A DNA stretch of 64,000 nt from Mucilaginibacter inviolabilis (lineage in GTDB: Bacteria > Bacteroidota > Bacteroidia > Sphingobacteriales > Sphingobacteriaceae): assembly GCF_011089895.1 (NCBI RefSeq), contig NZ_JAANAT010000004.1:434001-498000 (forward strand), written 5' to 3'. The stretch's first letter is position 1. Every line of letters starts with the position of its first letter. Both the position numbers and the translations under genes were made by a program. Under the pieces are notes generated by a model. The model was not told where the DNA came from, ran no database searches, and saw nothing but the letters and a program-made list of their open reading frames with translations. Positions 33,766 through 42,605 of the stretch are shown piece after piece.

Positions 33766-34758
33766 TTAAACCTTCACGATCATTTTGCCCTCGTTCCTGC
33801 CTTCAAACAAACCAATAAAAGCCTCCGGCAGGCGGTCAAAACCATTCAGTATAGTTTCAGAATACGTTATTTTTCCTTCGTTTAACCAGGAAGATAACCT
33901 GGTGATGCCTTCTGGGAATTTTGATGCATAGTCTGCTATTAAAAAGCCCTGAATGGTGAGAAATTTATAAACAACTAGTGGTAATAAGCTCGGACTTATT
34001 TGTTCTGTGGTATCATTGTAGTTTGATATGGAACCGCAAACCGGTATCCGGCCATATTTATTTATGTTGGCAATTACCGCATCGGAAATGGCGCCGCCAA
34101 CATTATCAAAATAAATATCAACTCCGTTAGGGCAAGCCTTTGCTATGGCCACTTTCATATCAGGGGTAGTTTTATAATTGATAGCGTCATCAAAGCCGAA
34201 TTTGGTTTTCAATAATTCTACTTTTTCATCTGTACCGGCAACGCCAATCACCCGGCAACCCATTAACTTACCTATCTGCCCGGCTATACTTCCAACAGCG
34301 CCCGCAGCACCCGAAACAACCAGTGTTTCGCCTGTCTGGGGTTTACCAATCTCCAATAATGCAAAATAGGCTGATAAGCCGGTTATCCCTAAAACACCCA
34401 GGTAAGTGCTTAAAGGAGCCAGCGTTGAACTTATTTTAATCAGCCCTTCTCCGTTGGATACCTGGTATTCCTTCCAATCAAGATACTGTTTCACATATTC
34501 GCCCTTGCTAAAGTCTTTGTTCCTTGATTCTACTACTTCGGCAATGATCATTGACGATAGGGGGGCGTCGAGTTCAAAACGTGGTGACTTTGTTCCTGAC
34601 ATTTTACCCCGCAGGTACGGATCGATGGATACATACAACGTTTTTAACCATATTTCACCAGGGCCAATTGGAGGCATAGGTTCTGTTATCAATTTAAAAT
34701 CACTTGCTACAGGCATCCCTGATGGCCTGCTGTTTAATATAATTGTTCTGTTATTCAT
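33766..34758 (-). CDS. NADP-dependent oxidoreductase, MDR superfamily (PTGR-like)
   Basis: A 330-aa zinc-independent medium-chain dehydrogenase/reductase. The ATG at 34758 is preferred over the open frame to 34800 because family members start near M-N-N-R-T-I-I-L. The Rossmann motif G-A-A-G-A-V-G-S-I-A-G-Q-I-G-K and the Y-F-D-N-V-G-G motif are present. Related enzymes (leukotriene B4 dehydrogenase/prostaglandin reductase, curcumin reductase) reduce alpha,beta-unsaturated carbonyls with NADPH. It follows a MarR regulator on the same strand; two CATGGATT copies in the 65-nt gap may be its operator. A role in electrophile or xenobiotic detoxification is inferred. Confidence 0.92.
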   Translation of the reverse strand: MNNRTIILNSRPSGMPVASDFKLITEPMPPIGPGEIWLKTLYVSIDPYLRGKMSGTKSPRFELDAPLSSMIIAEVVESRNKDFSKGEYVKQYLDWKEYQVSNGEGLIKISSTLAPLSTYLGVLGITGLSAYFALLEIGKPQTGETLVVSGAAGAVGSIAGQIGKLMGCRVIGVAGTDEKVELLKTKFGFDDAINYKTTPDMKVAIAKACPNGVDIYFDNVGGAISDAVIANINKYGRIPVCGSISNYNDTTEQISPSLLPLVVYKFLTIQGFLIADYASKFPEGITRLSSWLNEGKITYSETILNGFDRLPEAFIGLFEGRNEGKMIVKV

Positions 34759-34782
34759 GATAATATAAAATAAATTATAAGT

Positions 34783-34805
34783 CATGGATTTATATTCCAT
34801 GGATT
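34783..34805. promoter_or_regulatory. Tandem CATGGATT motif, possible MarR operator
   Basis: CATGGATT occurs at 34783-34790 and 34798-34805, the second within the palindrome TCCATGGA. A third CATGGAT lies at 35280-35286 over the start of the MarR gene. Sites in front of both genes would fit MarR autoregulation and repression of the reductase. The motif is short and unproven. Confidence 0.35.
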
Positions 34806-34823
34806 ATATATGATTAAATTTTT

Positions 34824-35282
34824 TTACTTTCTTATTTTTTCCAAAAGATCATTCAGCAGATCTGCTTCTTTATCATTAAGGCCGTAATGAATTTTATCAA
34901 AAAGCTCACGGCCTTTAACCGCAGCCTTTTCTCCCTCTGGGGTTAATTTGATATATACCACCCGCTGATCAGAATGCGCCCTGTCCTTTTGAATAAAACC
35001 CTTATCCATCAGTTTATTCAGCATTCTGGATACATTGGGCATACGATCAATTAAACGTTCCCTGATCAGATTTACGTTTGCAGTATGATTCGGCTGACCT
35101 TTCAAAATGGTTAACACATTCAATTGTTGTAATGACAGGTCAATAGGCCTTAGTGCAACAGCTATTTCGTTCAGAAGCCAGTTGGCCGTAAAGATGATAT
35201 TCATCCCGGCTCTATGCTGTGGAGCATTGAAATGCTGCTGTTTTATCTCTTCTTCTATTTTCACACTACAAATATATACCAT
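34824..35282 (-). CDS. MarR-family transcriptional regulator
   Basis: A MarR-type winged-helix repressor. The frame is open to 35357, but the ATG at 35282 gives a 152-aa protein of normal family length. The winged helix includes S-L-Q-Q-L-N-V-L-T-I-L, V-S-R-M-L-N-K-L-M-D-K-G and the wing D-R-A-H-S-D-Q-R-V-V-Y-I. MarR proteins are released from DNA by phenolic or oxidising ligands. The reductase gene directly downstream is the obvious target. Confidence 0.92.
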   Translation of the reverse strand: MVYICSVKIEEEIKQQHFNAPQHRAGMNIIFTANWLLNEIAVALRPIDLSLQQLNVLTILKGQPNHTANVNLIRERLIDRMPNVSRMLNKLMDKGFIQKDRAHSDQRVVYIKLTPEGEKAAVKGRELFDKIHYGLNDKEADLLNDLLEKIRK

Positions 35283-35571
35283 GGATGGTAATTTTAACCT
35301 GTCAGTTAACCACTCTTTGCAGCATTTACCATAGACTGACATTTTTAAGGCAAGCATATTACCGGAAATTATATTTGATAAAACCTTTTACTATTGTACT
35401 TTCAATATTTTTACTATTTTCGCAATCGATTGTAAAAGCCTTTTAATATATTCTCAATTACCCCGTTGATATGATGCGATTACTTTACAAAATAGATGGT
35501 TCAGGCATTGTTGTCAAACGATTTTACAGTTCATTCATCCTCATTTAATCTATATCTCTAATTAATTTCTG

Positions 35572-37851
35572 ATGAAAAAAACATTTGCTCTGATCGCTTT
35601 ACTAGCTTTAGTAGCCGGTCCATCTTTTGGCGCTTTACATCCTAAAACAGATACGCCTTTATATAAAAATAGTAAGGCTGCCATTCATGATAGGGTGGAG
35701 GATTTGCTATCGCGGATGACCTTGCAGGAAAAGATTCAGCAATTGCAAAACCGGGCTTCGGGTGGTGCCGCCGATATCGAGAATATTTTCAAAGGTAACA
35801 GCTACGGTTGTACCCATGAAATGAACAGGACAGCAGCTGAATGTGCCGATATGTATCAGAAACTGCAAACCTATATGCTCACCAAAACCAGGCTGGGTAT
35901 ACCTATCCTTACTGCAGCCGAAGGCATTGAAGGTATATTACAAAATAATTGTACTATTTACCCGCAAGCATTGGCGCAGGGCAGTACTTTCAATCCCGCT
36001 CTGATTCGGAGGATGACGGAAACAGCTGGAGCCGAAGCCAACGCCATAGGTATCCACCAGATTCTTTCGCCGGTGTTGGATATTGCAAGAGAGCTGCGAT
36101 GGGGGCGTGTTGAAGAAACTTTTGGCGAAGATCCGTACCTGATAGCCGAAATGGGCGTAGCCTTTGTTAACGGTTATCAAAAATACCCTATTACCTGTAC
36201 CCCAAAACATTTTATGGCGCATGGCAGTCCTTCGGGTGGTTTAAATTGTGCAAACGTAAGCGGTGGTGAACGGGAGTTGCGGAGCCTGTACATGTATCCC
36301 TTTAAAAGGGTTATAGCTGAAACCAATCCTCTATCCGTAATGTCATGTTATAGCTCGTATGATGGTGTGGCGCTTTCTGGCTCACATTATTATATGACCG
36401 ATATATTGCGCGGAGAGCTTGGCTTTAAAGGGTATGCCTACTCTGATTGGGGATCGGTTGATCGTTTGCAGACCTTTCATCATGCTGTTGAAACCCAGGA
36501 AGACGCCGCGAAAATGGCTTTAATAGCTGGTATTGATCTGGATGTCGATGGCGCTTATGAAACCCTGGAAAGAATGGTAGGCAGCGGTAAATTAGATAAG
36601 AAATATATCGATCAGGCGGTGAGAAGAGTTTTAACGGTGAAGTTTACCCTGGGTTTGTTTGATCATCCCTATGGCGATCCGGCCAAGGTGAGCAAGATGG
36701 TTCACAGTGCTGCGAATATTGCCATGTCTAAAGAAGTTGCTGACGAAAGTGCCATTTTGGTTAAGAATAGCAATAATATTTTGCCTTTAAATCTGTCCAA
36801 ATACAAATCCATAGCAGTGGTGGGCCCTAACAGTAACCAAACCATTTTTGGCGATTACTCCTGGACGCAAAGAGATACCAAAGAAGGTGTAACCCTGCTG
36901 CAAGGCCTTAAAGATGTTATCGGCAATAAAGCTATTATCCGTAATGTAGAAGGCTGCGACTGGTGGAGCCAGAACAAAACCAATATTCCGGAAGCGGTGA
37001 AGGCTGTTGAAGCAAGCGATCTGGCCATCGTGGCTATCGGTACGCGCAGTACGTTTTTGGGTCGTAGTCCTAAATATTCTACTGCAGGCGAAGGATTTGA
37101 CCTTTCATCATTGGAACTACCCGGTGTACAGGAAGATCTGCTGAAAGCGATAAAAGCTACGGGAAAGCCTATGATTGTGGTGTTTATATCGGGTAAGCCG
37201 CTGGCTATGCCTTGGGTAAAAGATAATGCCGATGCTGTGCTTGTTCAATGGTATGGCGGTGAACAGCAGGGCCGTACATTGGCCGATATCCTGACCGGAG
37301 CTATAAATCCGTCAGGCAGACTGAATATTTCCTTCCCGAGGAGTACCGGCAATACCCCATGCTTTTATAATCATTATGTAACCGACAGGGAAGAACCGTT
37401 TGATGGTCCGGGTACCCCCGAAAAACCTAATATGCACTACGTTTTTGACAAACCCGAGGCTGTCTGGAGCTTTGGTTATGGCTTAAGCTATACCAATTTT
37501 AAATACGTAAGCTGTTCCCTGGCCGATTCTGTTTTTTCGGCAGCAGGCGGAACTATTAAAGTAGAGGTAGAGGTTGAAAATACAGGCACCCGTGATGGGA
37601 AAGAAGTAGTGCAGCTGTATGTGCACGATAAATTCAGCTCGGTGGCTACGCCGGTAAAACAGCTTAAAGCGTTTAAAAAGCAATTGATCAAAGCAGGCAA
37701 ACGCGAAAAGATCACGCTTACCGTTCCTGTTTCAGAATTGGGTTTGTATAACGAAAGAATGCAGTATGTGGTTGAGCCTGGCGAATTCGAAATCCAAATT
37801 GGCAGCGCATCAGATAATATTCATTTTAATAAAACAATCACGGTGAAATAA
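35572..37851 (+). CDS. GH3-family beta-glycosidase (secreted)
   Basis: A 759-aa enzyme with a signal peptide (residues 1-20). It has a GH3 N-terminal TIM barrel (about 40-360), an alpha/beta sandwich (about 390-610), and a C-terminal fibronectin-III-like domain (about 660-750). The nucleophile is Asp292 in Y-A-Y-S-D-W-G-S-V. The K-H-F and substrate-binding stretches (T-P-K-H-F-M-A-H-G, G-R-V-E-E-T-F-G-E-D-P) are typical of beta-glucosidase/beta-xylosidase members. It probably acts in the periplasm on oligosaccharides delivered by Sus systems. A possible promoter (TTG at 35394, then TATTTTCG at 35415) lies ~150 nt upstream. No other sugar gene adjoins it. Confidence 0.93.
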   Translation: MKKTFALIALLALVAGPSFGALHPKTDTPLYKNSKAAIHDRVEDLLSRMTLQEKIQQLQNRASGGAADIENIFKGNSYGCTHEMNRTAAECADMYQKLQTYMLTKTRLGIPILTAAEGIEGILQNNCTIYPQALAQGSTFNPALIRRMTETAGAEANAIGIHQILSPVLDIARELRWGRVEETFGEDPYLIAEMGVAFVNGYQKYPITCTPKHFMAHGSPSGGLNCANVSGGERELRSLYMYPFKRVIAETNPLSVMSCYSSYDGVALSGSHYYMTDILRGELGFKGYAYSDWGSVDRLQTFHHAVETQEDAAKMALIAGIDLDVDGAYETLERMVGSGKLDKKYIDQAVRRVLTVKFTLGLFDHPYGDPAKVSKMVHSAANIAMSKEVADESAILVKNSNNILPLNLSKYKSIAVVGPNSNQTIFGDYSWTQRDTKEGVTLLQGLKDVIGNKAIIRNVEGCDWWSQNKTNIPEAVKAVEASDLAIVAIGTRSTFLGRSPKYSTAGEGFDLSSLELPGVQEDLLKAIKATGKPMIVVFISGKPLAMPWVKDNADAVLVQWYGGEQQGRTLADILTGAINPSGRLNISFPRSTGNTPCFYNHYVTDREEPFDGPGTPEKPNMHYVFDKPEAVWSFGYGLSYTNFKYVSCSLADSVFSAAGGTIKVEVEVENTGTRDGKEVVQLYVHDKFSSVATPVKQLKAFKKQLIKAGKREKITLTVPVSELGLYNERMQYVVEPGEFEIQIGSASDNIHFNKTITVK

Positions 37852-37938
37852 AAAGATGTAAAAGGGCATTTCCTTCCTTGCTCAAAGGGAAGTGGTCTTT
37901 GTTTGCTGATCATTTACTTAAAATCATTATTTTTACTT

Positions 37939-38235
37939 ATGTTTTTTGAAGTACATTTATACTCAGGGACGGTCCTTATCACAGAAAAATCGAAGACAAA
38001 ATATCTAATAGGAGATAAACATGCGTTTTTGCTTTATTTAAGAGCAGACCCCAATGCCGAATATAATCAAGGCGACGCCGAGAAAATTATTTTCGAACTG
38101 GGATATGACAAGATTGAGTTTTCAAGAGTTGGAAAAGTAAGCCCTGAAAAAGCAGCTGTTAGCAATAATAAAATATATTATGACAACGCTATTGAAGCTG
38201 GAGCATCATTCGTGTTGTATTCAGCCCCAATTTAG
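37939..38235 (+). CDS. Small protein of unknown function (98 aa)
   Basis: The frame is open from 37903, but the ATG at 37939 (M-F-F-E-V-H-L-Y-S-G-T-V-L-I) avoids an unlikely hydrophobic extension and gives 98 residues. It is acidic with predicted alpha/beta structure: a strand-rich N-terminus, the repeated pattern L-R-A-D-P-N-A-E, and a helix E-K-I-I-F-E-L-G-Y-D-K-I. There is no signal or membrane segment after that start. Codon use is like its neighbours, which supports a real gene. I do not recognise it. Confidence 0.55.
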   Translation: MFFEVHLYSGTVLITEKSKTKYLIGDKHAFLLYLRADPNAEYNQGDAEKIIFELGYDKIEFSRVGKVSPEKAAVSNNKIYYDNAIEAGASFVLYSAPI

Positions 38236-38342
38236 ATTGCATGATATTGCTGTTTGTGGCAATGTTATAAAGACCAGCGTTTACTATCGGGTAATTAAAC
38301 GTCGTATCAAGGACATTTAAGAGATAGAATAGAACAGTCAAC

Positions 38343-39962
38343 TTATGGTGTTTTAACAAACGTTACATTTCTGGCACGGCTAACAGATATTTTAAATCCA
38401 GTGATTTTATCGCTGGCATCCCTGGTAAAAAATATATCCGCACCTCCTTCGGCGCTTTTGAAACCATCATAATAAGTTGGGTTAATGGGTTCATCGTTTA
38501 CCGGGTCGATATGGAGGGTAAGTTTGCCGTTTTTAATAACAACTATATACTTGCTTTCTGTTTCTGATGAATAATATACACCAGTATAGGTTTTAAGATA
38601 AGCTTCGCCGCTGGCGGCTGCTTTTACTTTTTTGTAAAAGGTAGTATCCTTTGTTTTTGAGATGTGGGTAAAACCTTTATCGTTAAATATCGCCTGCTCT
38701 CCGTTAACACTAAAAGAACTACGCCCAATAGGTTGGAATTTAAAGCGTGCAGTGCATAATGTGTCATTTTTCAGCATCAATTGCATACCACTGCCGGTTT
38801 TAGGATTTTGATACCAGCCTGTAAATGCCTTTAACTTATCGGGTGAAATGGGGTAGGTTTTAGCCTGTGTTGTTTTTGGTGATGAGTGTTTTTCATTATC
38901 CGGGACTAAAAGACTCTCTACCCGTCGAACCAAACTAAAGTCGGCATTGGAAACATTGCTTAAAAAAGCAACCGACAAATGTAGTTGAGGGTAATGAAAC
39001 AGCAATGACCGGTAACCCGCCGTTGCCCCATCATGAACAATATAATCCCATCCGCGATTTTTTTGTATAAATAGGCCCATCCCATAGGCGTTTTCCACCC
39101 CATTGTTAAGATGATCAATCGCTATTTGCTGCGATAGCAAAGAAGGGTTGCCAAATTTGCCTCCCCAATAATATTCGTTCCATTTTAACAGATCTTCGGC
39201 AGTGGTCAACAAGCCACCATTACCATAGGCATATTCATTGGGCATATCTATTTGGTAGCCTGTATCCAGCTTGTCATAAGCAATGGCCCGGTTTAAAACA
39301 ATTCGTTTAAAATCGTCGCGCCACTGGGTATGTGTCATCCCGGCGGGTTCAAAAATATATTTACGGGTAAACTCGGCCAGCTCCATGCCTGTGATGCGCT
39401 TAACAATAAGTGCCTGCAGATTAAAGTTTGAATTGCTGTAAATAAACTCATCACCGGGTTTATTATTCAGGTTTTTTTGACGCGATACAATATACAATAC
39501 ATCATCATTGCTGTACGTTTTGGTCGACCGTGGCCAGCCGGCAATAGCCATAACAGAGCCCCAATCGCGCAATCCGCTGGTATGATGAAGCAGGTTGCTT
39601 ATCCTGATCATCGAGCCATAATCGGGTATTTCGGGCAGATATTTGCGGATATCATCGTTAAGTGAAAGCTTGCCCTGTTGCGCCAGTAGTAAGATGGCTG
39701 CGGCTGTAAATTGTTTAGACACCGATCCCGCTTCTGTTACAGATGTTGTGGTTAAGGGAACCTGGTGTTCCAGGTCGGCCATGCCCCATGCTTTGGAATA
39801 TATGACCACTCCATTCCTGCTGATAGCCAGTTCGTACCCCGGATTTTGAGGCTGACAAGCACTGAATATTTTATCGATTTGCGCGAGGGTGTCCTGTAAG
39901 GTTTGAGCATGAGTTAAGAAGGAAACCAATACAAAAGCGATAAGAATTAGGACCTTTTTCAT
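38343..39962 (-). CDS. Secreted serine hydrolase, beta-lactamase class C/PBP fold
   Basis: A 539-aa protein from the ATG at 39962; the frame continues to 39983, but this start gives a clean signal peptide (ending T-H-A-Q). The beta-lactamase domain spans ~25-360 with the S80-V-S-K83 catalytic motif, the Y-S-N motif in F-I-Y-S-N-S-N-F, and H-D-G-A-T-A-G-Y-R replacing K-T-G. The remaining ~170 residues form a beta-barrel-like C-terminal domain, as in D-aminopeptidase/esterase relatives. It is likely a periplasmic peptidase or esterase; true beta-lactamase activity is unlikely. Confidence 0.9.
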   Translation of the reverse strand: MKKVLILIAFVLVSFLTHAQTLQDTLAQIDKIFSACQPQNPGYELAISRNGVVIYSKAWGMADLEHQVPLTTTSVTEAGSVSKQFTAAAILLLAQQGKLSLNDDIRKYLPEIPDYGSMIRISNLLHHTSGLRDWGSVMAIAGWPRSTKTYSNDDVLYIVSRQKNLNNKPGDEFIYSNSNFNLQALIVKRITGMELAEFTRKYIFEPAGMTHTQWRDDFKRIVLNRAIAYDKLDTGYQIDMPNEYAYGNGGLLTTAEDLLKWNEYYWGGKFGNPSLLSQQIAIDHLNNGVENAYGMGLFIQKNRGWDYIVHDGATAGYRSLLFHYPQLHLSVAFLSNVSNADFSLVRRVESLLVPDNEKHSSPKTTQAKTYPISPDKLKAFTGWYQNPKTGSGMQLMLKNDTLCTARFKFQPIGRSSFSVNGEQAIFNDKGFTHISKTKDTTFYKKVKAAASGEAYLKTYTGVYYSSETESKYIVVIKNGKLTLHIDPVNDEPINPTYYDGFKSAEGGADIFFTRDASDKITGFKISVSRARNVTFVKTP

Positions 39963-40089
39963 AGATGATGATGAGTGATGCATAAAGGTATAGAATATTA
40001 AAACTTATTTATAGACGCACCATCATCAAATAGGTGACAAGCACGAAAAAGAATATAAAAACAGTTGAAGATTACAGCATTTAATATAT

Positions 40090-41679
40090 TTAACTCAATT
40101 CAATAGCGCGTTCCACGTTTACCTCTTTTAAAAAATATTCATCGTGGGATATGATCAAAAGTGTGCCTTTGTACTCGTTGATAGCATTGGTTAATATCTC
40201 GATATTTTGAATATCCAGGTTGTTGGTGGGTTCGTCCAGTATCATAATGTCTGGTGCCCGGTTGCTGATAGTTAAGGAACAAAGCATCAGACGCATTTTT
40301 TCGCCGCCGCTTAAAGCCCGGCAGGGTTTATCCCAATATTCCCTGGTAAATAAAAAACGGTTCAGACGGATCTTAATGTCGTGCTCCTGCAATGCCCCCG
40401 AATTAAATTGCTGTGCCTGTTCATAAACACTGAGGGCATTATTGATAATAGAGTAATCCTGGTCGATATAAATAGTCTTCACTGTTGCCCTGTCAAGCGT
40501 GCCTGATGTAGCATGCAAGTCACCCAGCATCATTCTGACCAATGTTGTTTTCCCAGATCCATTAGCCCCTTTGATTACCAATCGCTCACCACTTGTGACC
40601 TGAAATGTTAAAGGCAGTTTCCAAAGCAGCTCATCATCATAGCCAAAATTAATACCCCTGGCATTGATCAATGTTTTCCCGGTGTGCAGCGTGGAGTTAT
40701 CAAAATCCATTTTCATTTTATCAATCCCGGGCAGCTCTTTCCGTAACTGGCTTAGCTCCTGCGAAATATTACCCACCTTTTCGGCATGAATGCCTTTCAT
40801 TTTTGAGGTACTGTTTTCGGCGCTGTTCCTCAGTGTGTTCATCATAATGGTTGGCACCCCGGCTTTTTCCTGTTTCTTTTTACCCCGGGCATCCAGCTTT
40901 TGTTGTCGCTCTATGGATTCTTTGGCTGTTTCTTTTGCTTTACGGAGCGCTTTTTCTTTGCTTTTTACATCCTGGTTCAGGGCATCGCTTTCTATCATTT
41001 TTTGCTCTGCATAAAAATCATAATTGCCACCATAGGTGGTTATGCCACGCTTACTTAGCTCGCACACGGTGTTAAGCAGGTTTAGTAAGGTGCGGTCATG
41101 GCTCACTATTACCAAACTATTGGATGTTCTGGTAATGTAATCGTACAGAAGTTTCCGGCCGCTTATATCCAAATGATTGCTTGGTTCATCAAGCAAAACA
41201 GTTTCCGGTTGGTGTATGTCTATCCCCGCCAGGAAAACTTTTGTTTTTTGCCCGCCACTGAGTAACTCCATTTTTTGCGTTAGGTCAAAGTCGGCCAATC
41301 CCCAGTGTGCGAGTGCCTCATGGCAGCGTTCCTCAATGGTCCAGTCGTCATTCAATAGCTCCATATTCTCCTCGGTTACCCGGCCTTCCAGAATTTCCCT
41401 GAGTGCATTCAGTTTAACATCTATCCGGAGGGCCTCGGCTACGCTATGGTCATTAAACTGCCCAAAAAGCTGTGGTACATAATATGGTTTTGGGTCGGCC
41501 TTTACCAGTCCGCCAGAAGGTTGCAGTTCTCCGGCTAAAATTTTTAACAGGGTCGATTTTCCGGTGCCGTTATTGCCTACCAGGGCAATTTTTTGGTGAT
41601 TATTAACGATGAAATCAAGATCTGTAAACAACAGATCCTTATTGGGGTGTATATAAGTAATATCTTGTAAAGTAAGCAT
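40090..41679 (-). CDS. ABC-F ATP-binding protein
   Basis: A 529-aa protein with two ABC ATPase domains and no membrane segments. The first has G-N-N-G-T-G-K-S-T, signature L-S-G-G-Q-K-T-K and L-L-D-E-P-S-N-H-L-D. The second has G-A-N-G-S-G-K-T-T, signature L-S-G-G-E-K-M-R and I-L-D-E-P-T-N-N-L-D. A Lys/Glu-rich linker of ~90 residues joins them. ABC-F proteins act on the ribosome as translation factors or give antibiotic protection (target protection). The class here is unclear. An exact minus-strand -7 element (TATCTTTG, 41793-41800) lies ~114 nt upstream, implying a long leader, as is common for drug-induced ABC-F genes. Confidence 0.93.
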   Translation of the reverse strand: MLTLQDITYIHPNKDLLFTDLDFIVNNHQKIALVGNNGTGKSTLLKILAGELQPSGGLVKADPKPYYVPQLFGQFNDHSVAEALRIDVKLNALREILEGRVTEENMELLNDDWTIEERCHEALAHWGLADFDLTQKMELLSGGQKTKVFLAGIDIHQPETVLLDEPSNHLDISGRKLLYDYITRTSNSLVIVSHDRTLLNLLNTVCELSKRGITTYGGNYDFYAEQKMIESDALNQDVKSKEKALRKAKETAKESIERQQKLDARGKKKQEKAGVPTIMMNTLRNSAENSTSKMKGIHAEKVGNISQELSQLRKELPGIDKMKMDFDNSTLHTGKTLINARGINFGYDDELLWKLPLTFQVTSGERLVIKGANGSGKTTLVRMMLGDLHATSGTLDRATVKTIYIDQDYSIINNALSVYEQAQQFNSGALQEHDIKIRLNRFLFTREYWDKPCRALSGGEKMRLMLCSLTISNRAPDIMILDEPTNNLDIQNIEILTNAINEYKGTLLIISHDEYFLKEVNVERAIELS

Positions 41680-41888
41680 AATTTCTTTCCTAAACGGGTG
41701 AATAAGTAAAGCAAGCCATTGCGCTGCCTGTGTTTATTTTTGCCTGGAAGAAATTATTTATTACATGGAAGGGATCTGGGTTTTTGTTGCTGCAAAGATA
41801 GGAAAAAAATAAAAGACCTTGTCCGCGAAATTTTGCAACTTAGTATAACTTACTTCGTTTAAAAGAAAAACCTAATTAACCTCTTATC

Positions 41889-42599
41889 ATGATCATTCGT
41901 TATGCACGCTTGTCTTTACTATTTGATCCCAAGGTTATGCAGGCCGAATTAGCTCTGCCTGGTGACCAATGGCAAGCGCATTTTAATACTTCTTATTACC
42001 AAGGCTCCTGGACGGTACTGGCGCTACGGTCGCCGGGAGGAAACCATACCAATATTACCCCCGACCTGATGGCTGATACCAATTTTCGGGATACTTCGTT
42101 CATGCAGCATTTTCCTTCGGTAAGCCGGCTCATTTCCGATCTCCATTGCCCGGTGATGGCGGTACGTTTTTTAAAACTGGAGGCCGGTGCAGTGATCAGG
42201 CAGCACCGTGACAATGAACTGGCCTTTGAAAAGGGGGAGGCCCGGCTGCATTTTCCCGTTATCACCAATCCGCAGGTAATGTTTTACATCGAAGATGAAC
42301 GTGTCCTCCTGCAGGAAGGTGAATCCTGGTATATCAATGCCAATTTACCGCACAGAGTATCAAACGAAGGGGCTATCGACCGCATACACCTCGTTATTGA
42401 TTGTAAGGTAAATGATTGGCTCGCCGGGATCATTAATGGATCGGACAAGATTTCATTCCGGGAAGAGCATAAGAAAAACGAGCTGCCTCAGATCATCAGG
42501 GAACTGCGGTTGCAAAACACGGCAGTCTCCAATAAACTGGCAGCCGAGTTGGAACAGCAACCAGGTGATTTTGTAACCGGTAACGATACGGCTATTTAA
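41889..42599 (+). CDS. Aspartyl/asparaginyl beta-hydroxylase-fold oxygenase
   Basis: A 236-aa protein of the Asp_Arg_Hydrox (PF05118-type) 2-oxoglutarate/Fe(II) oxygenase family. Iron ligands are His106 and Asp108 in H-R-D-N-E-L, and distal His155 in L-P-H-R-V-S-N. The 2-oxoglutarate-binding Arg is expected in A-I-D-R-I-H-L-V-I-D. Relatives hydroxylate Asp/Asn side chains in peptides or free amino acids. It lies 6 nt upstream of a sulfotransferase-like gene, so the two are almost certainly co-expressed and act on the same substrate. The target is unknown and no precursor peptide gene is visible nearby. Confidence 0.88.
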   Translation: MIIRYARLSLLFDPKVMQAELALPGDQWQAHFNTSYYQGSWTVLALRSPGGNHTNITPDLMADTNFRDTSFMQHFPSVSRLISDLHCPVMAVRFLKLEAGAVIRQHRDNELAFEKGEARLHFPVITNPQVMFYIEDERVLLQEGESWYINANLPHRVSNEGAIDRIHLVIDCKVNDWLAGIINGSDKISFREEHKKNELPQIIRELRLQNTAVSNKLAAELEQQPGDFVTGNDTAI

Positions 42600-42605
42600 A
42601 CGAAG

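Noticed and set aside
41765..41812. 15-codon frame (MEGIWVFVAAKIGKK) near the hydroxylase/sulfotransferase pair, considered as a precursor peptide
   Set aside because: No ribosome-binding site, no recognisable leader/core and no suitable Asp/Asn target pattern.
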